A stretch of 64,000 nucleotides of DNA from Hetaerina americana (Eukaryota; Arthropoda; Insecta; Odonata; Calopterygidae): the NCBI GenBank assembly GCA_022747635.1, contig JAKTNV010000007.1, positions 8,267,997 through 8,331,996 on the forward strand, written 5' to 3'. Under the pieces are notes generated by a model. The model had not been told where the DNA came from, did no database searches, and was given only the letters and a program-made list of their open reading frames with translations. This document shows positions 32,796-44,062 of the stretch, in pieces. Numbering within the stretch: position 1 is the first letter of the stretch; the number at the start of each line of letters is the position of its first letter. The position numbers were made by a program, and so were the translations under genes.

Positions 32796-33236
32796 ATAGA
32801 TATAAGGAAAAGGGATAGGAACACATATAAGGACGAACACAGTAGAGGTGGGGAAGGCGGAATCAGGCAAATCACGAGTGTAAAAATATTACCTAGACCG
32901 GGACTTGAACTCCTGATCTCTCCACTTGCCGGGCGGGTGCTCTCAACCACTTGACCTATCCAGGGAACGTAATTTATAATGAGATCTGCGATGCTTTATG
33001 CAGCCAAGTGCCCCGATTCTTTGGCCAAGAGATGGCGTTAGGGAGCTGTTTCACCCACCAAAGGAGAAATAGACGACACACACAAGAGGAGAGGATAGTA
33101 GTTTAGCAATCACACAACATCATAAAGGATAGGAACAGTGCCTTTCGTGGCACGCGTAGCCAGAAGAAGAGCGGAGCCACATTGGCCTTATACACATTCA
33201 AACAGGAAATCCCGCCATACGGCGAACAAATACTTA
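32787..33236 (-). repeat. tRNA-like SINE family S5, long copy
   Basis: Starts (plus coordinates) 'AGATATAAGGAAAAGGGATA', then 'GGTGGGGAAGGCGGAATCA'. A minus-strand tRNA-like unit with 'GAGTTCAAGTCCCGGTCTAG' lies at 32885-32966. The far end is 'CCCGCCATACGGCGAACAAA'. A rearranged partial copy is at 55833-55990. Confidence 0.65.
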
Positions 33237-33339
33237 TTTACATAGAATTAGATATAAGGAAAATCACAATTTCCTTTCATTGAACATATTTAATATGATT
33301 TGGTTTTGTATGTGGCCCTGTTCTATTTTACGAATGGTG

Positions 33340-33425
33340 ACCTAACACCCCATACTACACGCCTCCGCGGCGGCTTGCGGGGGATGTTGTAGATGTAGAC
33401 ATCGACGCCGTCGGCGGAGTAGTCT
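33340..33425 (+). repeat. LINE 3' tail, type L-b (with TGTAGA repeats)
   Basis: 'CCTAACACCCCATACTAC', then 'GCGGCGGCTTGCGGGGG', then 'TGTAGATGTAGA'. It matches the order of the tail at 29800-29870. The minus strand is open and could be mistaken for an exon. Confidence 0.6.
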
Positions 33426-33865
33426 ACCAGTGTGGCGAAAATGTTTGACTCTTTGCACGTCCAGCATTCGATATGTTTACCAATTTTTAAACCAATCGTA
33501 TAGTAATAATGGAGTGACAGATGGTCGCATTAGCACTTCCACTGAAGGTGTCAAAGTGCTTTTCTTCAGATCTTCGTCCCCGCCTGTTCCTCGACATCTC
33601 CGAGCTGACGTTTCCATCGCATTATCGCTCAACTCACGTTGCCCGTCGTGCTCTGAGTGCCAATTTCGCAAATCGCATAAGTTTTATCAGAGCACGGTAA
33701 TCGCTCGCTACCTCCCCCCCCCTGAGGCCCTCCACAGCCGTGTTTATGGGCCCCTACGACCACGAACGGAGTGATTGCTGGGCTCTATCCCCGACAGCGT
33801 ACTTCCTCTTCCGCTATCCTGCGTGATTTGGCCCTAGGATGGGCCTTCCTCCCTCCCAGGTCCCT
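33426..33865. other. Spacer, no gene recognised
   Basis: A 114-codon open frame at 33430-33774 is unrecognised and has no splice support. Confidence 0.35.
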
Positions 33866-33869
33866 GCTC

Positions 33870-35680
33870 TACTTACACCACTTTTTTAGATGCTTGGTTT
33901 TTCAGGAAAGAGGATAACCGTATCTACAACGGAGATTGGTTTGCGATATTTGGGTCATCATTACCTCTGGTTATCATTCCGAGGATTGGCTTCAAGCAGC
34001 TCTCCAATTGATCCTGTTTCGTACCAATCAATTCATTCATTCATTCAATTGTCCCTTGTACCGATATCTTCCATAACTTGCTTCCAGTGGTTCAGCCTTG
34101 TCCTAACTGTAATTCTTTTCAGCCTTATTTTCTTCATTGACGATCCCCAGTAATCCATCGTGCTTCAGACGCAATCTAGTGTCCAATCCATTTCTTTCTT
34201 TTTCTTACTGTTGTCCTCCATAGACTTCCTTCTTCACTCGCTCTTCGCAGTACTTCTTCATAGGACACTCAATGCATCCACTTTACTTTTGGTGTTGTTA
34301 TTCTTCAATACCATATTTCTATCGTCTTTAATCCCTTCTTCTCCCTGCTGCTCCTATTGCCCAAGTGTCTCATCCGTTAGAAATTAGACTCCATTTTTAG
34401 CTCCTAACGAGTCCTTATGCAGGTGCTTTCTGTCGTTAGTATTTGCTTCTTCTGATCGGAGAAAGCCTTCTTCGCCATCGTAATGCACCTATATTTCTTA
34501 TTTCATCGCTATTGACCCTGCTGCCTAAATAGCAACACCCTTGCACTTGTTCCAGTGTACCTTTTCCTAGTCTTACTTGTAAATTGCATCCCCAGTTTCG
34601 ATTGCAAACCATTGTCTTAATTTTAATCTCGTTTATCTTGAGGTTTTATTTTTCCACCCCATTTTTGCTAGCAGCCTTTTAAGTTTAGCTCTTTCTTCTC
34701 TGCAAGTATAGCTATGTCGCCCTCAAATCGCAGCATAGGTACTTATCCTTTAATTCGTGTTCCACCTCTCATCTTTTCCTTAATCTTGTTAATTGTCATT
34801 TCAAAACACGAATTAAATCCGAATGGCGATAATAAGCAACCCTGCCTTTTTCCATTTTTTATTTTAACCTCTTGCCTGCCCTCTTTCTGTTATCTCTTCT
34901 AAATCCAAAGACGTCGTCACCGAATACTCTTCCGCTTTCTTCTCCATCCTTTGATATTTTATCATTGCCAGATTCTTCGATGAATCGATCATCTGACTGA
35001 TTGCTCTGAATTTTTCATATTTATCTTCCTTACTCGTCTTTTTTAGTACCGGGACGATTACATTCTTCTTTAAGTTCATCGGTATTTCTCCTCTTGTCTA
35101 CGTATCTCGTAGAAGGTTTTATAGCTGTCAGGTTCTCTTTTTCTTAACTTTTTATTCGGTTCGAGGGCATGTTGTTGATCTCTGGGGCTTTTTTCTCTCT
35201 TAAGTTCTTTACTGCGCAGTCAAAATTCTGACCTTAGGATGTAGGTGTCTCCTTTCTCATTATCATCGACGCTATCCTCTTTTTCTAGTATTTTTGCAAG
35301 CATTTCTTTTCCATCATGAAGATCCTTCAAAAACGCTAACCATATCTTCGCTTTGGTTTCATCTTAAGTGAGCATTTCACCATTTCTAACGCGAATGGTA
35401 TTGATGTGCGATGCTCTACGTACGTCGAAATGTTGTCTCGCCGTTCCGTAAGTTGCTTCAACTTTTCCCTGGACAAGGTCACGCTGTACTTCCTCGCACT
35501 GGGAGCTCATTCATTCTTCCCTGGCGCTCTTCTTGCATTTCATCTTATTTAATTTCTATTACTTTATGTAACGCATCCATTCCCTCATAGTCCTTGATGT
35601 TTTGTACTTTCTTCTCTCTCCTGCTTAAATATTTTGTCGGTGATCCATGGTATCCTTTTCACAGGTTTTATTCCGCCTTT
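33870..35680 (-). mobile_element. Old RTE-like non-LTR retrotransposon, RT region
   Basis: Minus-strand pieces are an open 71-codon stretch at 35079-34864 (NLKKNVIVPVLKKTSKEDKY, the 'P..KK.....YR.IS' region before RT motif A) and 'LRFEGDIAILAEKKE' near 34740-34690, a decayed FADD motif (Ala to Glu, Asp to Gly). 'GKGTLEQV' and 'GEEGF' blocks follow near 34560-34480. Many stops and indels. It differs from the copies at 22 and 39 kb. A 180-base piece of the same family (35045-35230) recurs at 42898-43083. Confidence 0.7.
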
Positions 35681-35687
35681 ATTTTAG

Positions 35688-36001
35688 TGGGGATCGAGAT
35701 GGTGCGGGGGCTAACGTACTGGGCTCCCACTCAGAGGGCCCGTGCTCTAATCCCGGCAGTGTTGAATATTTTTCAATGTTATCTCGATCCCTGCTTGAGG
35801 TGCTTTGTGGAGGGCACTTTGAGTGTGTACGCCGTCCGTCGGATGGGACGTGGAACTGCGGACCCCTTGGCGTCTTTCGTGAAGAGTAGGCTAATGCCGA
35901 CGCCGGGTTTCTCTCCACCCTTCATCCTTTCCTGTCCATCCCTCATGGTGCAAATGACCTCAGCTGTCGGTAGCCTCCCCTTAATACTACTACTACTACT
36001 T
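35688..36001 (+). repeat. tRNA-derived SINE family S4, copy c with (CTA)n tail
   Basis: The head is GGGGATCGAGATGGTGCGGG with a B-box region 'GCTCTAATCCCGGCAG'. The body has 'TGAGGTGCTTTGTGGAGGG', 'GCCGTCCGTCGGATGGGACG' and 'GCCGACGCCGGGTTTCTCTC'. It ends in five ACT/CTA repeats at 35986-36000. The best preserved S4 copy. Confidence 0.85.
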
Positions 36002-36239
36002 TAGTTCACGGCAACTAGAAATCCAGGCTTCATTTATCGCCCTCTGTCTTCAATCAATCGATCATGTGTTCTTACATTTTTTCATTTCCAATGTCTCCTT
36101 TAAATACAGCCGTGGCTTAGTTTCCTTCAATCTGTCCTACTTCCATTGAGTCTTCATCCATGGCGTCTTGAATTTCAGGCGATCCCTCATAATTATTAAA
36201 TTGTGAAGTATGGCCTGGTGCTTTCCCCACCACGTATCA

Positions 36240-36335
36240 GTTTAATGAAGTTTTCTCGGGTCTTCCACCGGGTCAGGGGTTCCATGTTGGCCGACGTTTC
36301 GAAGCAAGACTCGAGCATCATCCTTAGGGCAGATG
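36240..36335 (-). repeat. Penelope-like terminal remnant
   Basis: On the minus strand 'GATGATGCTCGAGTCTTGC', then 'TTCGAAACGTCGGCCAACAT', then 'GGTGGAAGACCCGAGAAAAC'. 'GATGATG....TCGAAACGTCGG..GA' is the classical end signature of Penelope-like elements. Confidence 0.6.
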
Positions 36336-36744
36336 GGTGCCAGCTCTGCATTGTTACTTATCCACTCTCTTGGATTCTGGGACCAAGTTATTAAAGAAGC
36401 GATTGAAATACGGATGGGGAGTCGGAATTTCAATGGAGACTCTGGCTATTCCCTCAGCAACGCGAGTAAACCTTTCCTCCGGAATGTTAAAGAAGGAAGG
36501 AAAAGAAAAAAGCGCCATGGCGACCAATCGGGAGGCTCCAGTATATTTCCCTCCACCACGGACAAATCACCTGACCCGTGGCTACGTATATACAAATAAG
36601 ACGGCCAAAATCCAGAGCTGGCTAAATGATCTTCTTCACGCCGACCTTCAAAATTGAACCATACAATTTCAATTCATCCAGCATCCAATTCCTTTCAATT
36701 CCAGGGGAGGGGGAGCACACCACTTTCAAATCCAGGTTATATTT

Positions 36745-36815
36745 TTATGGGAGAAATAATTGAGGCGATTTCTTGGGGGTTTCATCAAGACGTATTGTTT
36801 TTGACGTGACACCAC
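36745..36815 (-). repeat. Short piece of the RTE-like 5' module
   Basis: 'ATAATTGAGGCGATTTCTTG' and 'TTTTTGACGTGACACCACCA' match the start of the module at 13840-13900. Confidence 0.6.
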
Positions 36816-38245
36816 CAAGATGTTTGGAACTCGATGGGAGATGAGAGAAGGGTGAAAGCAAGGGTGAAATTCGAAGGAGGCATAAAAAGTGGGTGGGTTA
36901 GGGGTGGGATGGTAAGACTCGTTCTATGAGAGAGAGAGAGGATGATGTCGGGTAGACGGGGAAGATGGAGGGAGAGAACAGGTTCTTTAGACAGCTTTAA
37001 GGCAGGTAGGTTAATAGCAAAAAGGAGGATGTTTTATAGCGGTGCATAGAACATACGCTAATTAACTTTTATTGGGTTCCGCTCGGAATTGTCCCCTTTT
37101 GGCAGATTAGGTGCGTGATGAAATTCGATAGACAATATTTTACGAATGAAATAATCATAGAAAATGTTTAAAACTATGCATTAATTTCATTTTCTTGAAT
37201 TTAATTACGCCAGGATTATTTTGTTGTGACGAATATCAATGACAGCTAACGCTTATAATTTAAATAAAACAACTAAAGTTTTAAACGGATGCGAAATCTA
37301 ATATGCAAATATTAATTTCCACCAATAATTTTAATGACACGGAATATATTCCAATTTAATTGATACTGTTGATAAGAGAAAGTGGTGAAGGCAATAAATG
37401 GGAATCCTCGAAACGGAATTAAGTTCAGCATACAGTGCGTATGGCATTGCTTCTGGCACTATCTTCTTATTGCGATGACTAATATCAATCTCAGATGTTT
37501 TTCAAAATATGATAAACTAAAATGAAACATTAATTAGGTATGAAAGTTGTTATATGAATTATTATGCGACGCTTGCATCGTAGATTCACGTTGCGAAGTT
37601 GACCTACTAAGCAAATATCAAAGATATCGTTCGGCATTTCGGAAAGGTGTTCAGTTTAGTTTGGCCTCCTTCCTGAAGTTTTCATATGCATGCATTTTTG
37701 CGTAAAAGTGAAACTGAATATTAAAGAGCTATCTTCCTTTCTTAACTTTGCCGGTGAGTCATCCAAATGAGATTAATTTTGGACATTTTTAAGGATAACT
37801 ATTTTCAAACGTTTGAAACACGTGACTTAGAACTAGTCACTTTTTCCAAACACGATAATGCACCTCGTTTCTGATAACGTGATGCACTATTTCAGTGACT
37901 TACCCGGAACTATCGGCGAAACTTGAAGGTAGAGAGCCCACCACGATGGCGACGCAGAGTAGGGCAGAAGTGCGGGAAAACTTCGCGGTGACGCCGTCAG
38001 CCATCTTGATCATCTGCCGAGGGAGAGACATCATTGAGGCATTTATGGATCATTGCATACTGGTCTGCAAATCGAAGCGTCAAAATGAGCAACTGATTAC
38101 TATCACGTGTGTATAAAATAATATTAATCCCGACAGTTAAGTATCAATAATATTCGCAGTCTTCCAGCCATAGTTAGAATTAAGCTCTACCCTGATACAT
38201 TCGTACATTCTTCCAAGAAGGTCAGCACTTCTGAGTAATGTGTAC
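36816..38245. other. AT-rich spacer, no gene recognised
   Basis: The 73-codon frame at 37895-38116 contains ATGGCGACGCAGAG and, on the other strand, 'CAAGATGGCTGACGGCG'. Such sites recall YY1/Pho-type ATGGC elements but no gene follows. Nothing else seen. Confidence 0.35.
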
Positions 38246-38249
38246 CTAG

Positions 38250-38325
38250 ATATACTTAATACCCCGCAAGCCGTTGCCAGGACGTTTGGCGGGGGGTGTT
38301 AGGGCACCACTCCTAGTTAAGAAAA
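38250..38325 (-). repeat. LINE 3' tail, type L-b
   Basis: The minus-strand order 'CCTAACACCCCCCGCCAAAC', 'CAACGGCTTGCGGGGTATTA' matches 29800-29870. Confidence 0.65.
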
Positions 38326-38835
38326 AACACACGCAAAAGCCACAAATTTATACAATCCATACACGAAACATGGTATGCATTAATGCAAAAAGTCTTAAAA
38401 CCCACTCACATCAAACTACCAACTAATATAAACATGCACCTATAAATATACCTGATGATTTTTTAATTTTTAGTCATGTTCCGACTGGTAAATGAAATGT
38501 ATTTAATGACTCTTGAGTGACTTCGGTTTCTTACCTAGAAATCACTCGCTTAATAACCTTTTTTTGTTAATATCTCTGGAAACTTTCCATTGTTAATGCT
38601 ATAAGAATAAGACAGCATGAAATAAAATTTTATAGAGATCAAACAGCAAGCATGCATAAAACCCCCGTCAATGATATATTACATAAATAAATCGTACATA
38701 ATTTTATTAAGGGGTGTCCACCGGTCAACGTAGGTTTTTGGTGCACACGGAGAGTAAGCCTTGCTATCATTCCTTATGTGTCAGGCACGAAATTAAATAA
38801 ACACTCTATCATCTGTAGTTAAAAAATACCAATCT

Positions 38836-39190
38836 TCAATTCCTACCTTCATTTCGATTCGCTCTTAATCCGTATCCTTGCTGTTTCAACACACTGCCAT
38901 CTATATTGCAGTCTTTAAAACTCCGCCGCCAATCATTATACCCTGCATCCAATTTGCTTGGCTTCTTCGAATATCTTCTAACAGCCTTCTCTCTCTTCTT
39001 TTGCGAGATATATGCATACACACCCAGCTAATGTTCGTCTGTTTTCCTTTCTGTCCTCTTTTTCCATCCTCGCCCACGTGCATATCCCATAAGCCTCCAA
39101 TCTATGCTTATTCTTTTGCCTCAGCGACCAAGTTTCCCAGGCATACAAATACATGCTCGATATTCAAGTTTTCACTAGTCTTTTTTTCAC
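38836..39190 (-). mobile_element. RTE-like RT C-terminal fragment, opposite in strand to copy B
   Basis: Minus-strand frames read HVGEDGKRGQKGKQTN, SRKRRERRLLEDIRRSQANW and GIMIGGGVLKTAI. These match the 'WRRMEKVKWTEKKT...RGLLGEILWRQEKWM..ILTDSGMLKTVI' region of the family. It abuts copy B head-to-head, so the pair could be an inverted insertion or two separate events. Confidence 0.65.
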
Positions 39191-39224
39191 ATTCATTTCT
39201 ATTATTTGTGGATATGGAAAGTTT

Positions 39225-40962
39225 GAAGAGTAAGGGTGAAATTGGGAAAGTCTATGCTAACAGTTAGAGATAAGGCGGGTTTGATAATTGTTGACGGAGG
39301 AAAGATCCAAGAGAGATGGAAGGAATTTATAGATGAACTGTATAGTAAATAACTTAGACCAAAAAAGTTAGACATAGAAAAGGAACATGACGTAGAAGAA
39401 GATAGCTTGGATCCAGGCATACTCAACGATGAGATAGAAAGGGCATTAAGGGAGATGAAACTAAATAAGGCCGTGGGGGTGGATAACATTCCCGCGGAAC
39501 TATTGAAATGTTTAGGAAAATGTGGGAGGTAGAGGCAATATGGGCTGATTCGTAGTCTCTATGAGGAAGGAATCTGGCCGGAAGACTTTAGGATATCAGT
39601 TTTAGTTCCAATTCCGAAAACAGTAAAGGCTACATCATGTAAGGACTACAGGACAATAAGTTTGATATCCCACGCAGCTAAAGTTGTTCTCAGGATCATA
39701 AACAAAAGGATAGAGAGTAGGGCAAATGATTACTTAGGGGATGATCAGTTTGAGTGTAGGAAGGGGAGAGGTACGCGTGATGCCATTGCAATAATGAGAT
39801 TATTAATCGAGAGGAATATAGAACACAACCAGGAGGTATTTGCCTGTTTCGTAGATTTCGAAAAAGCGTTTGATAGAGTGAATTAGGAAAAACTAATGAG
39901 TATATTACAGAAAATAGGAATAGATTGGAGGGAAAGGAGGCTAATCCGCAACCTGTACATGTCTCAGACTGCTCAGGTACGAGTGGGGAACAGGGAGTCC
40001 GGATGGGCAGTGTTAGGAAGAGGTGTAAGGCAGGGTGCCCATTATCACCGTTACTGTTCAACCTGTATGTAGAGGAAATGATTAAAGAGGCATGGGAAGA
40101 ACTAGAGGTAGGAATGAAAGTGGGCGGGGAATTCGTAAAATCAGTTAGGTTTGCTGATGACCAAGCTTTAGTTTGTCAGTCAGCCAAGGGGCTGCAAGCA
40201 TTGCTGAGTGAATTGGAAATTCATTGTGACAGATATGGGATGAGAATCAATATTAATAAATCAAAGGTTATGCGATTTTCTGGAAAGAAAAAGGCTAAGC
40301 TCAACATTAAAATACGAGGGCAAAAACTAGAGCAGGTAGAACAGTTTACGTATCTCGGAAGTGTTTTGGACCAACACGGTCAAAGTAGTAAGGACGTAAG
40401 GAGAAGAATTGCGCTAGGCAAAGAGGCTTTCACAAGGAGGAGGGAGTTGATGACAGGGACGTTGAGTAAGGATGTTAAGAAAAGACCCGTAAAAACTTTG
40501 ATATGGAGCGTAGCTATGTACGGCGCGGAAACGTGGTCATTGAAGCAGGAGGATAGACGTAGACTGGAGGCTTTTGAAATGTGGGTGTGGAGAAGAATGG
40601 AGAAGGTGAAATGGACCGAGAAGAAAACAAACGAGAAAGTACTTGGTATGATGGGCGAAGAGAGGAGTTTGTTGGATGAAATCCTATGGAGGTAGGAATA
40701 GTGGATGAGGGCCTATTGTTCGGCAGTGGCATGTTGAAGACTGTAATAGAGGAGAGAATGTTAGGCAAACGAGGAAAGGGAAGAAACAGGATAGGGATGT
40801 TGGACCGGATGAAGGGAGGAAGTAAGCACTCAGAGATGAAGAGGGACCTGATATAGAGTAGGATGCTTGATTTTGTATTTTGTTAGGAGTAATGAAATAT
40901 CGAATTTGTAGTTGTGTCCATCCAAAAACCGACCTTAACCGGTAGATTACTTAAATAATAAT
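39225..40962 (+). mobile_element. RTE/CFDP2-like non-LTR retrotransposon, 5'-truncated copy B
   Basis: Starts close to the same coding position as copy A ('CTAACAGTTAGAGATAA') and ends with CCTTAACCGGTAGATTA and an (ATA)n-like tail at 40956-40971. The RT reads ALREMKLNKAVGVDNIPAEL, FACFVDFEKAFDRVN, then a one-base shift near 40035, then CPLSPLLFNLYVEEM, VRFADDQALVCQSAKG and KTLIWSVAMYGAETWSLK. Stops at 39530, 39883 and 40693 break it. Confidence 0.92.
39925..40695 (+). pseudogene. RT C-terminal half of copy B (FADD to tail)
   Basis: A 256-codon open frame whose first 30 residues are out of frame. It then has CPLSPLLFNLY, the catalytic FADDQAL, DRYGMRININKSKVMRF, KLEQVEQFTYLGSVLD and LIWSVAMYGAETWSL. 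It stops at the codon after DEILWR where the family normally continues QEKWMK. This is the longest uninterrupted RT piece in the window. Confidence 0.88.
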
Positions 40963-40971
40963 AATAATATA

Positions 40972-41690
40972 TATTTGTGCCTCTTTTCAACGACACCCTC
41001 TTTAGTATCATCATTTCCTTTTCGCGAATCCGAATTTGCAAACAACAAATTATCAAAAATCTGTAAACAACTTGAACATTCAAAGATAGGTTTTGGTAAT
41101 TATAACAGTTAGCCTTTCCCCAGCATATGCCCTTTTCCCTCTAATTATATCTTTCTTCAGTTTCCCATTTCCCTCTATTACATTCCCCATTCCCCTTCTT
41201 TGCTTTCCGAAAATTCTCTCCCTTCAACATCCCACCCCAACCGTCTCCATTGACATTTTATATCTCTTACAAACTTCACTTAGCCCTTCTCTCTTGCTCT
41301 GCCATGGTGAACAATTAAGGTTCGTCTCCATCCCTTTCCATCTGCATTCTATATATCCCCATATACACATCTCAAATGTTTATAATCTATGCTCCATATT
41401 TAACTCTTTGCAATCTTTCTTTTATTCGTTGCCTGGCGAATCTCATCCTTTCAGATACATCTTTTGCCATCTCAATCCTCTTCCTATTGCCTCCTCATTA
41501 GAAATCACGTTGTTCTTGAAATAATTCCCAAATTTGCAAACTCTTCCTATAACTCTGATTATACCTTCCTACTGTAATGTTTCATCTAGCCTTTCTACTA
41601 CTTCAAAATATCACTATTTAAGAGTTTTTCGTGAATAATATTCGTTCTTCTCCTGTAAAATAGTCGACAACTTCTGCTGCATTGCCTTTG
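40972..41690. other. AT- and pyrimidine-rich spacer, no gene recognised
   Basis: The 143-codon open frame at 41093-41524 is Pro/Phe/Leu-biased low-complexity and unrecognised. Confidence 0.35.
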
Positions 41691-41693
41691 GTT

Positions 41694-42500
41694 TGGTACT
41701 GATATGTAGACGATGTATTTTGCGTGTGGGTAGGTTCCAAAAGGCAACTTGGAATGTCTCTATCTCATCTGAATTCATTGAATCACAACTTTGTATTTAC
41801 TTACGAAATAGAAGATAACAATGGCCTCAACTTCCATGATTTAAATATTTCAAAAATGAACAACCACCTAGAGTTCTCCATCTTTCGAAAAAGTTATCCG
41901 CTTTTCACTTCATGATTCACAGGTTAGTGAACATTCGAATTTTTAAAAAGAATTAGCAATAGCTAGAAACAATGGATATAATGAGCAGCTCATTAATAAA
42001 TTGTATTTTAAAAAACTAAATCAACTGGTAGTCAGAGACATTTATAAATCTCAACCGCGAAAAGACTCAACTGCCAAATGGCGTAGAATACTATATCTGG
42101 ATCATATTACTAGGAGAATTTGCAAAAAACTGCTGAAAGATATGTTTAAATTAGCCTATAATAATAAATCAAACCTCAAGAACCTGCTTTCCCACACAAA
42201 AGTCGAAATTCCAAAAAGTGAAAAAAGAGGCGTGTGTAAGTTAAGATGTGAGTGTGACGCAGTGTATGTATGTTGGACAAACCGGCCGAAAATTTCAAGC
42301 ACGGATGAAGGAGCACCAAGCCTGTGTGAAGAACAAAAAGTCAACGTCACATTTTGCAAAACATTTATTGGAATATAACCACGGTAGTGGCTTTAAATTT
42401 GAAATTTTACGTGTAGAAAAGAAAGGACTCAGTCTAGACTTAGCTTTAGAGCAGCTCGAAATTTTAAAAAGTGTACACTCCAAAGAGAATATATAATAAT
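41694..42500 (+). pseudogene. Penelope-like element: RT end and GIY-YIG endonuclease
   Basis: Starts with YVDDVFCVW, the RT catalytic motif of Penelope-like elements. It continues LNSLNHNFVFTYEIEDNNGL and NFHDLNISKMNNHLEF-SIFRKS, the expected order after motif C. After stops, 42248-42496 reads QCMYVGQTGRKFQARMKEHQ, STSHFAKHLLEYNH and LDLALEQLEILKS. This is the GIY-YIG nuclease ('MYVGQTGR..K.R..EH') that gives these elements their target cut. Upstream RT motifs are absent and frames are broken, so it is a truncated, dead copy. Confidence 0.88.
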
Positions 42501-42897
42501 GACATTTTGTACGCCTCCCACTGTCCCCTCCTAAACCTACCTCTTCTCGATACCCGCGCTTATGAGGGTAAGAACCCCTCTACTTCCCACACACCCTCCC
42601 TTGATATCAGAGATGTGTAAAAGGTTTTTGAATTTATGTCTATGAACAACTTAAAACCCACCCATTTCCTCCGCCATCAGGAGGAGTGTTCCTCATAGGG
42701 TGGGGGGGGGGGGCCTCCTCCCGCTTTCTACCCTTCCGTCCAACAATCATAGCTCAATTCCCTCCCTCGCCCACCCTCCCGGACCTTCCCACCTTCCCGC
42801 CCCCATCCTGAGAGTAGTATATACAGTTGGATGTCTGGGAGGGTTGAAGCTAGCGTTGAACGTCGGAACCCGGACCTTATCGAAATACATTTTCTGA
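42501..42897 (+). repeat. Penelope-like 3' untranslated part
   Basis: Follows the GIY-YIG frame and ends 'GAACGTCGGAACCCGGACC' then 'TTATCGAAATACATTTTC', the same module as 8035-8150. Contains a G/C-rich stretch with 10 G in a row at 42703. Confidence 0.6.
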
Positions 42898-43083
42898 TAC
42901 TGGGGCGATTACATTCTTCTTCATGTCCATCGGTATTTCTCATCCCGTCTACGTATCTCGTAGAGGGTTTTATAGCTGTCAGGTCCTATTTTTCTTAACT
43001 TTTTACTAGCTTCGAGGGTATTATGTTGATCTCTGGTGCTTTTTTTGCTCTTTAAGTTCTTTATTCCGCAGTCAAAATTCAGA
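42898..43083 (-). mobile_element. RTE-like fragment nested in the Penelope-like end
   Basis: Matches 35045-35230 closely ('GGGGCGATTACATTCTTCTT', 'CTCGTAGAGGGTTTTATAGC', 'GTTGATCTCTGG'). The Penelope-like module resumes on the right at 43084. Similar words on both sides ('ATCGAAATACATT' and 'ATCGAAATAAATA') could be a target-site duplication. Confidence 0.65.
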
Positions 43084-43178
43084 TCGAAATAAATATTCTT
43101 TGGAATCACAAATTTACTATTTTTTCATTTCCAATATGAATCGATTCCGTAAAGTTACGCCTGAAACCATCAATTATA
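43084..43178 (+). repeat. Penelope-like module, right-hand part
   Basis: 'GGAATCACAAATTTACTATT', 'CAATATGAATCGATTCCG', 'AAGTTACGCCTGAAACCATC' as at 8080-8150 and, more loosely, at 56725-56900. Confidence 0.6.
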
Positions 43179-43565
43179 TCAACTATTGCTCTGTCATCCG
43201 TAAACCTGATTTAATCACCTCGCCGCTCGCTTTTTATTCCCACATTAAGCACTCCTATATTTCGCAATACTTCCGCTAGCTATTTCCACACTGCACTGTT
43301 GAATGCTCTCCAACAATCCGTGAAGCACACGAAGACATTGTGTTCATATCAGATGCCCCTTTCTACTAATGTTCCTTTCATCACTGTATCGGTGTTCCTC
43401 TCTCCTTTTTGAACCCTAAATGATCTGCACTTACGTAGGTGGTTGCGTGTGATATTACCTAATCTTCCAGTAGTCATTGTCAGGACTACCTTAATGTTAG
43501 ACATACTCTTTTTAAGAAGGAATACGTAAAAAGTGACGTAGAATGCATAGTTAGTAAGAGCATCC
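43179..43565 (-). mobile_element. RTE-like RT fragment
   Basis: On the minus strand RFRVQKGERNTDTVMKGTLV-like sequence leads to FVCFTDCWRAFNSAVW (decayed motif A, 'F.DYEKAFD.VDW') and IRFTDDRAIV (FADD with Ala to Thr). Same old RTE type as 33.9-35.7 kb but covering another part of the RT. Confidence 0.65.
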
Positions 43566-43569
43566 GATG

Positions 43570-43965
43570 AAGTACGAGGCTGGTCCCAGAAGTACTTGAC
43601 CCAATGAAGAAAAGACAAAAAGTTTGGAAAAATATGTATTCGTTTTCCAACATAATCACCTTTCAGCTCTATACACTTTTTCCAGCAATGTTCAATCCTC
43701 AAAAAAGCCATTCACTACTGACATCACTTCTTCGCGGTTGGAAAATTTTTGGCCACCGAGCCATTTTTTCATGTTAGCGAACGGGAAAATATCCGACGGG
43801 GCCACAATTGGCGAATAGGGCATCCCAAAAAACCGACGCCATGCCATTGCCTGCAGATGAAACGGAGTTTGCCTTCTTTCTCGTGTCCAAATTTTCAGAA
43901 TATGCGATGTACCGTACTTTTTGAAATACCTATTATGTCTACTAGCTCGCACACTTTCAATTGAC
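43570..43965 (-). pseudogene. Mariner-like transposase C-terminal remnant (family M1)
   Basis: The right end contains 'CCCAGAAGTACTTGACCC'. The minus-strand frame has FGMPYSPIVAPSDIFPFANM, KKWLGGQKFSNREEVMSVVN. This is the 'PPYSPDLAPSD.FLF..LKKWL.G..F...EEV' end of mariner transposase, with the first Asp of that motif changed to Val. The same family is at 60845-61230. Confidence 0.8.
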
Positions 43966-44062
43966 GATCATCCAGTATCACTTTGTGGATTTTCTTCACT
44001 GGTCAACCCATTTGGTCGACCAATACAATGCTCATCTTGACAGTTCATACGGTCTCGTAATA

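Noticed and set aside
32487..32870. Open frames rich in Ile-Tyr repeats on both strands
   Set aside because: These are the (TA)n microsatellite read as codons; likewise at 16.1, 44.3, 55.8 and 56.0-56.4 kb.
33345..33440. GC-rich minus-strand open stretch (FATLVDYSADGVDVYIYNIP-like) that looks like an exon
   Set aside because: It coincides with a LINE 3' tail (CCTAACACCCC, GCGGCTTGCGGGG, TGTAGATGTAGA) also found at 29.8 and 38.3 kb, so the reading is chance.
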